Assembly: GCA_030544185.1 (NCBI GenBank)
Contig: JAUNRO010000060.1
Coordinates: 608-12,550, forward strand
Origin: Propionibacteriaceae bacterium
GTDB taxonomy: Bacteria > Actinomycetota > Actinomycetes > Propionibacteriales > Propionibacteriaceae
Direction of reading: 5' to 3'
Length of the DNA stretch: 11,943 nt
The position numbers and the translations under genes are program-made. The notes beneath the pieces are model-generated. The model saw only the letters and a program-made list of their open reading frames with translations. It was not told the DNA's origin and did not search any database. Below are positions 7,486 to 11,943 of the stretch, one piece after another; within the stretch, counting starts at the first letter, position 1; each line of letters opens with the position of its first letter.

Positions 7486-8151
7486 TCAGGCGGGCTCGGT
7501 GCCGCCGGCCTCCTCGTCAGCAGACCTCCTCGGCCGCAGATGCAGCCGGCAGCCACCGTTGACGAAGGGCTCGAGCTCGACGTCCTCCTCGACGATCGTG
7601 CGCAGGAACCCAAGATGCATCGCACACACGACATCCGGATTGTTCCGGGCCGCGGAGAGCACGGGGCAGGTCTCCAGCATCAGGGTCTCCGCCGACTCCT
7701 CGACGGGCTCGAAACCCATGCGGCGCAGCAGGTCGATCAGCCGCTCACCGGGGGCACTCCCGTCCACGATATCGGCGGCCCACCGCCGCCCCACGGCAAG
7801 CGCATCACCCGTCACATCGCGCGACGTCTCCTTGAGCTGGGCGACCAGCGCGTCGACCAGCGACGCATACTCCCGCGTGCTTCGCAGTGGCGAACTCTCC
7901 GCGCGGACCGCATACGCGATCGCCGGTCGTCCCCGGCCCTCGGGCGGCAAGGCGTTGCGCGACACGAGTCCCATGTCGACGAGCGCCTCCAGATGCTCCC
8001 GGACCGTATTGGGATGCTGGCCGCTGCTCGCCGACACCAGCTGCACGGTGACGGGGCGGCCAACCTCAACCAGGTACGCCAACACCGCCGCGCGCGCCGC
8101 GGAGAGTCTGAGGGCCGGCTCGGCGACCGGGCGAGGGCCGACGTTTCCCAT
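7486..8151 (-). CDS. Winged-helix transcriptional regulator with C-terminal cysteines (SufR-like, COG2345 type)
   Basis: This is a 221-residue regulator. Residues about 15-82 form a winged helix: AVLAYLVEVGRPVTVQLVSA, then the recognition-helix region HPNTVREHLEALVDMGLVSR, then a wing with GRGRPAIAYAV. The C-terminal half carries three cysteines: C162 (TCPVLSAARN), C176 (VVCAMHLGFL) and C201 (GGCRLHL). This layout is shared with SufR and related regulators that bind an iron-sulfur cluster. Cluster binding here is inferred. The ATG at 8151 was chosen because a -10 element ends exactly 7 nt before it. The gene is divergent from a membrane phosphatase/nuclease-fold gene, with a near-palindrome between them that probably serves as an operator. 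No suf genes are in the window, so it may control the neighbouring gene rather than cluster assembly. Confidence 0.85.
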   Translation of the reverse strand: MGNVGPRPVAEPALRLSAARAAVLAYLVEVGRPVTVQLVSASSGQHPNTVREHLEALVDMGLVSRNALPPEGRGRPAIAYAVRAESSPLRSTREYASLVDALVAQLKETSRDVTGDALAVGRRWAADIVDGSAPGERLIDLLRRMGFEPVEESAETLMLETCPVLSAARNNPDVVCAMHLGFLRTIVEEDVELEPFVNGGCRLHLRPRRSADEEAGGTEPA

Positions 8152-8157
8152 CTCTCG

Positions 8158-8163
8158 ATCCTA
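8158..8163 (-). promoter_or_regulatory. Leaderless -10 element of the regulator gene
   Basis: On the minus strand TAGGAT (8163 to 8158) is followed by six bases and the ATG at 8151, so its last T is at -7 relative to the A of the start codon. This is the expected spacing for transcription starting at the start codon. The matching -35 region (about 8181-8186) falls inside the near-palindrome. Confidence 0.6.
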
Positions 8164-8178
8164 CTGACCGTTAGCCCA

Positions 8179-8205
8179 TTTACTACACACCCTCCGTCTA
8201 ATAAA
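8179..8205. promoter_or_regulatory. 27-bp near-palindrome between divergent genes, candidate operator
   Basis: TTTACTACAC (8179-8188) and GTCTAATAAA (8196-8205) are inverted copies matching at 8 of 10 positions, separated by 7 bp. The arms are AT-rich in a GC-rich region, which makes chance less likely. The site covers the expected -35 of the regulator's promoter and lies about 105 bp before the start of the divergent gene. Size and position suit a dimeric winged-helix repressor, most simply the product of the adjacent regulator gene acting on itself and its neighbour. Confidence 0.5.
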
Positions 8206-8310
8206 CCCAGAACCACCGTCTCAAAGATCAGGCCGTCGTCCGACCCTGCGGATCGTCTGCACGACCGGCGTCATATTGAGTCCGGCCGTCATCTGCGGTT
8301 GGGTGGCCGC

Positions 8311-9312
8311 GTGGCACCAGCACAGCTCTCCCCCGCCCGACGAACGTTTGCGATTCTGTTCCTCCTTGGGGCGATCGTGTTTGCGGTGCCGGCCGCGGGC
8401 GCACTGCTGCTCGGCGCATCAGCCCGTCTGCAGGTCCTGAACACCGTGACGGTCCAGCTGGCGTCCTTCGCCCACTTCGGCATCATCGGCTGGGCCCTCG
8501 CCCTGGTGCTCGCGCTCGCCTCCGTCGCTCTGGCGCGCCGGCGCCTGCTGACGCTCCTGACCCTGCCACTGATCGCCGGGCTCGTGTGGCAGCTGTCGTG
8601 GCTCACGCCCTATGTCCGGGCCGACCCGATCCCCGACCACGCCGAGCCCATGACCGTGGCAGCGATCAACATCGAGCACGGTGAGGCCAACTTGGACCAG
8701 TTCGAGGCCCATACGGCAGCCGCTGAGGTGGTCGTGGTGATCGAGATCACCGATGCCGTGCGAGCCCGGCTCGTCGAACGGGGGTTCGGGCGCAGCCACC
8801 CACATCAGGTGCATCTGCGCACCGGCATCCACGGCACCTCGATCTATTCGCGCTTCCCGCTCGACGATCTCGGCGCCCCGGACACGGTGTTCGCCTCACC
8901 GCTGGTGCGGGTCCATCACAGCAGTGGTCCGATCGTCGTCATGGGCGTCCACCCGATCAACCCGATGGGCGGCAAGACCCGCTGGCTGCAGGAGGCGGAA
9001 CGCCTCCGCGCCTATATCGAACCCCACCTCGACGAGCCCCTGGTCCTGGCCGGCGATTTCAACTCGATCGATCGCCACATCACGATGCGGCGCCTGGTGG
9101 AGGGTGATGGCCTGCGCTCCACCGCCGCTCTCACCGGCGACGGCGCTCCCCGCACCTGGCCGGTCCGCGGGCCGGGTTCGGGGCTGGGCCCCCTCATCGG
9201 CATCGACCACGTGCTGATCTCACCGTCGGTGACCGCCCTCAGCCACCAGCAATTCCGCATCGACGACACCGATCACGAAGGTCTGCTGGTGACGGTCGCC
9301 AAGCGGGTCTGA
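8311..9312 (+). CDS. Membrane-anchored endonuclease/exonuclease/phosphatase family protein (VanJ/YafD-like)
   Basis: The 333-residue protein has three hydrophobic N-terminal segments (about 12-35, 50-75 and 79-98) and then an endonuclease/exonuclease/phosphatase (EEP) domain with its metal and catalytic residues in order: N120 in AINIEHG, E145 in VVIEIT, SIYSRFPL, H214 in GVHPINP, D249 and N251 in LAGDFNS, D299-H300 in GIDHVLIS, and D321-H322 in TDHEG. The domain layout matches VanJ of Streptomyces, a membrane EEP protein tied to glycopeptide tolerance through undecaprenyl-phosphate recycling, and the YafD group. The substrate here is not proven. GTG at 8311 was chosen because it is the nearest start codon to the first membrane segment; TTG at 8299 is an alternative, and neither has a good ribosome binding site. 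The frame stays open upstream, but that part is the antisense of the regulator gene. It is convergent with leuS, 16 nt away. Confidence 0.88.
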   Translation: MAPAQLSPARRTFAILFLLGAIVFAVPAAGALLLGASARLQVLNTVTVQLASFAHFGIIGWALALVLALASVALARRRLLTLLTLPLIAGLVWQLSWLTPYVRADPIPDHAEPMTVAAINIEHGEANLDQFEAHTAAAEVVVVIEITDAVRARLVERGFGRSHPHQVHLRTGIHGTSIYSRFPLDDLGAPDTVFASPLVRVHHSSGPIVVMGVHPINPMGGKTRWLQEAERLRAYIEPHLDEPLVLAGDFNSIDRHITMRRLVEGDGLRSTAALTGDGAPRTWPVRGPGSGLGPLIGIDHVLISPSVTALSHQQFRIDDTDHEGLLVTVAKRV

Positions 9313-9323
9313 CGCGAGACCCG
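9304..9323. terminator. Hairpin between convergent genes, possible bidirectional terminator
   Basis: CGGGTCT (9304-9310) and AGACCCG (9317-9323) are a perfect 7-bp inverted repeat around a 6-nt loop. It includes the stop codon of the upstream plus-strand gene and fills the gap before the leuS stop. There is no T-run on either side, so it is not a classical intrinsic terminator, though GC hairpins without U-tracts at convergent ends are common in actinobacteria. Confidence 0.4.
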
Positions 9324-9328
9324 AGACC

Positions 9329-11809
9329 TCAGGCCGGGACGATGCTGATGAGTTTGGGCGCCCGGACGATCACCTGCCGGATTTCCTGACCGTGCAACGT
9401 CCGTTGCACGTTGGCGTCGGCCAGGGCCAGCGCCGTCAGCTCGTCGTCGCCGATGTCGGGGGCGACGGACAGCTTGGCGCGCACCTTCCCCTTGACCTGC
9501 ACCACACAGGTGACCGACTCGGTCACCAGCAGCGCGGGATCGAGCGCCGGCCACGAGGCGTTGGCGACCGAGGGGGTGTGCCCCAGGGTCTCCCACATCT
9601 CCTCGGTGATATAGGGAGCGAACAGGCTGAGCCCGATCGTGAGGGCCTCGGCGGCTTCACGCACAGCCGGGTCGGCCGCACCGGCCCCCGAGTCGATCGC
9701 CTTGCGGGTCGCGTTCGTCAGCTCCATCAACCGGGCGACGGCCACGTTGAACCGCTGGTTCTCCAGCAGTTGGGTGAGGTCGGCCACCGTCTGGTGGGTG
9801 GTCCGCCGCAGCGCCAGATCGCCACCCGCGGGATCGGTGCCGGGCTCGCTGGACACGTCCTGGGCCACCCGCAGCGCACGCTGCAGGAACCGCGCGGTCG
9901 CACTCGGCGAGACGTCCGCCCAGTCGATGTCCTCCTCCGGTGGGCCGGCGAAGACCACCGTGGTTCGGATGGCGTCGACGCCGAACCGGTCGATCTGCTC
10001 ACCCAGGTCGACACCGTTGCCCATCGACTTCGACATCGCCTTGCCCTGGTTGATGACCTGGCCCTGGTTGAGCAGCTTCTCCATGGGCTCGACGAAGTCG
10101 ACGAGGCCCATGTCGTGCAGGACCTTGGTGAAGAACCGCATATAGAGCAGGTGCAGGATCGCGTGCTCGACCCCACCGACATATTGCGCCACGGGCATCC
10201 AGCGCCGCACGTCCTCGGGATCGAACGGGCCGCCGTCATAGCCCGGGGAGCAATAGCGGAAGAAATACCACGACGAGTCCACGAACGTGTCCATCGTGTC
10301 GGTGTCGCGCTCGGCCGGCCCGCCACAGCTCGGGCAGGTCACCTCCCGCCAGGCGGTCGCCTCCGGCCCCGCCAGCGGCGAGGTGCCCTTGGGCTGCAGC
10401 GCGGCCCCCCGCAGGTCGGGCAGCTCGACCGGCAGCTGATCGTCGGGCACCGGCACCTCACCGCAGCCCGGGCAGTGGATGATCGGGATCGGGCAGCCCC
10501 AGAAGCGCTGCCGGCTCAGCAGCCAGTCCCGCAGGCGGAACGTGATCGCCCCGCGCCCCTCGCCCCGCGCCTCCAGCGACGCGATGATGCGGCTGACGCC
10601 CGACACCTTGTCGCTCAGCCCGTCCAGCTCACCGGAGTTCACATAGGCCCCGTCCCCGGCCGTGGCAACGAACGTCTCGGCCGGATCGGGCTCCCCGGTG
10701 TCGACCACCATCCGCACCGGCAGGTCGAACGTCTTGGCGAAGTCGAGGTCGCGCTGGTCGTGGGCCGGGACGGCCATCACCGCACCGGTGCCGTAGTCCG
10801 CCAGAACATAGTCGGCCGCCCACACCGGGATGCGCTCGCCGTTGACCGGGTTGATCGCATGCACCCCCAGGAACACCCCCGTCTTGGGCCGCTCCGTGGA
10901 CTGCCGCTCGATCTCGGTGGCCTGCTTGGTCTTCTCGACATAGGCCTCGAACTCGGCCCGCTGGGCATCGGCGACGATCTCGGTCGCGAGTGCTGCCTCG
11001 GGTGCGACCACGAAGAACGTCGCGCCGAACAGGGTGTCGGGCCGGGTGGTGAACACCGTCACCGGCTCGTCGCGGCCCTCAATGACGAAATCGACGTACG
11101 CCCCCTCGGAGCGCCCGATCCAGTTGCGCTGCATCGCGAGCACGCGATCGGGCCATGCGCCCTCCAACTGGGCCATGTCGTCCAGCAGCCGGTCGGCGTA
11201 GTCGGTGATCTTGAAGTACCACTGGTTGAGCTGGCGCTTGGTCACCGTCGAGCTGCACCGTTCGCACAGTCCCTGAACGACCTGCTCATTGGCCAGCACG
11301 GTCTGGCAGCTCGGGCACCAGTTGACGAAGGAGTTCTTGCGATAGGCCAGCCCACGCTCGTGGAAGCGGTTGAACAGCCACTGCGTCCACCGGTAGTAGT
11401 CCGGATCCGAGGTGTGCAGCCGCGTCGACCAGTCGAAGCTCAGCCCATAGCGTCGAAACGACGTCGCCTGGGTCTCGATGTTGGCATAGGTCCATTCGGC
11501 CGGATGCGCGTTGCGCTTGATCGCCGCGTTCTCCGCGGGCAGGCCGAAGGAGTCCCAGCCGATCGGGTGCAGCACGTCATAGCCGCGCAGCCGCAGATAG
11601 CGTGCGACCACGTCGCCCATGACGAACGCCTCCGCGTGGCCCATGTGCAGGTCGCCCGAGGGATAGGGGAACATGTCGAGGACGTAGCGGCGTTCCTTCG
11701 AGCCGTCGTCAAGAGCCTTGAAGGTCTGGTCGGCGGCCCAGAACTTCTGCCAGCGCTCCTGTGCCTGGACGGGGTCATAGGCCTTGCGGTCGCGGACTTG
11801 CTCGCTCAC
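9329..11809 (-). CDS. leuS: Leucyl-tRNA synthetase
   Basis: LeuS charges tRNA-Leu in the cytoplasm and is a class I synthetase. The 826-residue protein has the HIGH motif as HMGH (55-58), a zinc knuckle with C165, C168, C182 and C185, and the CP1 editing domain with the Thr-rich FTTRPDT (253-259) and AHDQRD with editing Asp351. A second Cys-rich segment follows ([15 protein letters not shown] and TCPSCGG). Then come the tRNA-dependent catalytic parts, the KMSKS loop as KAMSKS (590-595), the anticodon-binding helices, and a C-terminal domain ending in the [12 protein letters not shown] fold. The GTG start at 11809 was chosen because AGGAG lies 7 nt upstream; an in-frame ATG at 11857 would add 16 residues that overlap the leader terminator. 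Expression is probably controlled by attenuation in the 115-nt leader. The gene is convergent with the gene at 8311. Confidence 0.97.
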   Translation of the reverse strand: MSEQVRDRKAYDPVQAQERWQKFWAADQTFKALDDGSKERRYVLDMFPYPSGDLHMGHAEAFVMGDVVARYLRLRGYDVLHPIGWDSFGLPAENAAIKRNAHPAEWTYANIETQATSFRRYGLSFDWSTRLHTSDPDYYRWTQWLFNRFHERGLAYRKNSFVNWCPSCQTVLANEQVVQGLCERCSSTVTKRQLNQWYFKITDYADRLLDDMAQLEGAWPDRVLAMQRNWIGRSEGAYVDFVIEGRDEPVTVFTTRPDTLFGATFFVVAPEAALATEIVADAQRAEFEAYVEKTKQATEIERQSTERPKTGVFLGVHAINPVNGERIPVWAADYVLADYGTGAVMAVPAHDQRDLDFAKTFDLPVRMVVDTGEPDPAETFVATAGDGAYVNSGELDGLSDKVSGVSRIIASLEARGEGRGAITFRLRDWLLSRQRFWGCPIPIIHCPGCGEVPVPDDQLPVELPDLRGAALQPKGTSPLAGPEATAWREVTCPSCGGPAERDTDTMDTFVDSSWYFFRYCSPGYDGGPFDPEDVRRWMPVAQYVGGVEHAILHLLYMRFFTKVLHDMGLVDFVEPMEKLLNQGQVINQGKAMSKSMGNGVDLGEQIDRFGVDAIRTTVVFAGPPEEDIDWADVSPSATARFLQRALRVAQDVSSEPGTDPAGGDLALRRTTHQTVADLTQLLENQRFNVAVARLMELTNATRKAIDSGAGAADPAVREAAEALTIGLSLFAPYITEEMWETLGHTPSVANASWPALDPALLVTESVTCVVQVKGKVRAKLSVAPDIGDDELTALALADANVQRTLHGQEIRQVIVRAPKLISIVPA

Positions 11810-11816
11810 TCGTTTT

Positions 11817-11821
11817 CTCCT
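11817..11821 (-). promoter_or_regulatory. leuS ribosome binding site
   Basis: AGGAG on the minus strand is 7 nt from the GTG at 11809. It fixes the leuS start against the longer frame beginning at 11857. It lies 4 nt downstream of a segment (11836-11826) complementary to the leader Leu codons. Confidence 0.85.
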
Positions 11822-11842
11822 GGTTCCACTGCTTCGGACATG

Positions 11843-11876
11843 AAAAAACCCCGGCACCCCTCATGGGCGTTCGGGG
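11843..11876 (-). terminator. leuS leader intrinsic terminator (attenuator hairpin)
   Basis: On the minus strand the stem pairs CCCCG (11876-11872) with CGGGG (11853-11849). After a small internal loop it continues as CGCCC with GGGTG (one G-U pair) around a 5-nt loop. Six T's follow directly (11848-11843). This is a good intrinsic terminator lying between the leader promoter and the leuS ribosome binding site, so it would stop transcripts before leuS unless it is prevented from folding. Confidence 0.8.
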
Positions 11877-11879
11877 TCG

Positions 11880-11898
11880 GCCGCGCTGGACGCGCGGC
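11880..11898 (-). promoter_or_regulatory. Leader hairpin starting at the leader-peptide stop codon
   Basis: GCCGCGC (11898-11892) and GCGCGGC (11886-11880) form a perfect 7-bp stem with a 5-nt loop, beginning with the G of the leader TAG stop. A ribosome stalled at the Leu codons, 6-11 nt upstream, would cover its 5' arm and keep it from forming. The freed GGC (11882-11880) plus ACCCC (11877-11873) could then pair with GGGGTGCC (11860-11853), a structure that excludes the terminator. Confidence 0.6.
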
Positions 11899-11924
11899 TA
11901 GCGAAGCAGCTGGTGCGGACACAT
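11898..11924 (-). CDS. leuS leader peptide MCPHQLLR
   Basis: An 8-codon ORF reads Met-Cys-Pro-His-Gln-Leu-Leu-Arg-stop. Its ATG (11924) is exactly 7 nt after the last base of a TAGACT -10 element, so it would be translated from a leaderless transcript. The two adjacent Leu codons are CTG and CTT; CTT is rare in GC-rich genomes and would make the ribosome sensitive to low Leu-tRNA. It is followed by a hairpin at the stop codon and by an intrinsic terminator before leuS. Leader-peptide attenuators upstream of leuS have been predicted in some Streptomyces by comparative analysis. Assignment rests on this layout; there is no homology evidence in so short a peptide. Confidence 0.72.
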   Translation of the reverse strand: MCPHQLLR

Positions 11925-11930
11925 GCCCGG

Positions 11931-11936
11931 AGTCTA
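11931..11936 (-). promoter_or_regulatory. leuS leader promoter -10 element
   Basis: TAGACT (11936 to 11931 on the minus strand) fits TANNNT, and its last T is at -7 relative to the A of the leader ATG at 11924. The -35 region would lie beyond the right edge of the window. Confidence 0.6.
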
Positions 11937-11943
11937 ACCCACT

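Larger units (their letters stand above)
11810..11924 (-). promoter_or_regulatory. leuS leucine-responsive attenuator leader
   Basis: The 115-nt leader joins the leader peptide, stop-codon hairpin, terminator and ribosome binding site. Besides the classical elements, CCAGCTGCTTCG (11913-11902), which contains both Leu codons, can pair with CGAAGCAGTGG (11836-11826) just upstream of the ribosome binding site. That gives 11 bp with a single bulged G at 11910. The helix would enclose both hairpins and can form only when no ribosome sits on the Leu codons. No T-box sequence (AGGGTGGNACCGCG type) is present. Confidence 0.65.

Noticed and set aside
6015..8167. Plus-strand frames opposite comEA and the regulator gene (6015-7304, 7058-8167)
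   Set aside because: Ser/Pro/Arg-rich antisense readings of genes with good domain evidence.
7540..8310. Upstream extension of the EEP-family membrane protein to 7540
   Set aside because: This part is antisense to the regulator gene and crosses its promoter and the near-palindrome; the conserved protein begins at the first membrane segment after 8311.
11810..11857. Longer leuS start (ATG at 11857)
   Set aside because: It would begin inside the terminator hairpin and has no ribosome binding site, whereas GTG at 11809 has AGGAG at 7 nt.
11810..11943. T-box riboswitch upstream of leuS
   Set aside because: No T-box consensus, no specifier-loop stem, and the leader is too short; leader-peptide attenuation explains the elements better.

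Overview
The window is a high-GC stretch of an actinobacterial chromosome. G/C-ending codons dominate, and several starts have a TANNNT -10 element ending exactly 7 nt upstream of the first base, which is typical of leaderless actinobacterial genes. The leuS ... comEA-comEC order and the mycobacterial-type LigD agree with this. The short (826-residue) LeuS might suit a Propionibacteriaceae-like lineage, but that placement is tentative. I see no tRNA, rRNA, insertion sequence, CRISPR array or phage gene.

Layout from left to right. (1) 1-1624, minus: N-terminal 541 residues of a LigD-type end-joining protein, running off the left edge. It has polymerase/primase and 3'-phosphoesterase domains, then passes straight into the ligase OB-fold with no adenylation domain. 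(2) 1697-2707, plus: a divergent, Trp-rich, Cys-free protein of unknown function behind a leaderless promoter. (3) 2843-4064, plus: a low-molecular-weight protein tyrosine phosphatase and an overlapping TVP38/DedA-type membrane protein. (4) 4080-7339, minus: comEA and comEC, translationally coupled by a 4-nt overlap, encoding the DNA-binding and channel parts of a competence-type uptake machine. (5) 7340-7485: a non-coding gap with two copies of a 14-bp repeat that resembles DnaA boxes. (6) 7486-9312: a divergent pair consisting of a winged-helix regulator with three C-terminal cysteines (SufR-like layout) and a membrane-anchored endonuclease/exonuclease/phosphatase-fold protein (VanJ/YafD-like). 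A 27-bp near-palindrome lies between them over the regulator's -35 region. (7) 9329-11809, minus: complete leucyl-tRNA synthetase. (8) 11810-11943: the leuS leader.

The leuS leader carries a leaderless 8-codon ORF with adjacent Leu codons (CTG CTT), a perfect GC hairpin starting at its stop codon, and an intrinsic terminator with six U's. This is the layout of a ribosome-mediated leucine attenuator. In addition, the Leu-codon segment is complementary, over 11 base pairs with one bulge, to the RNA just upstream of the leuS ribosome binding site.

The most notable items are the leuS leader, the LigD lacking its ligase catalytic domain, and the regulator/VanJ-like pair with its candidate operator.
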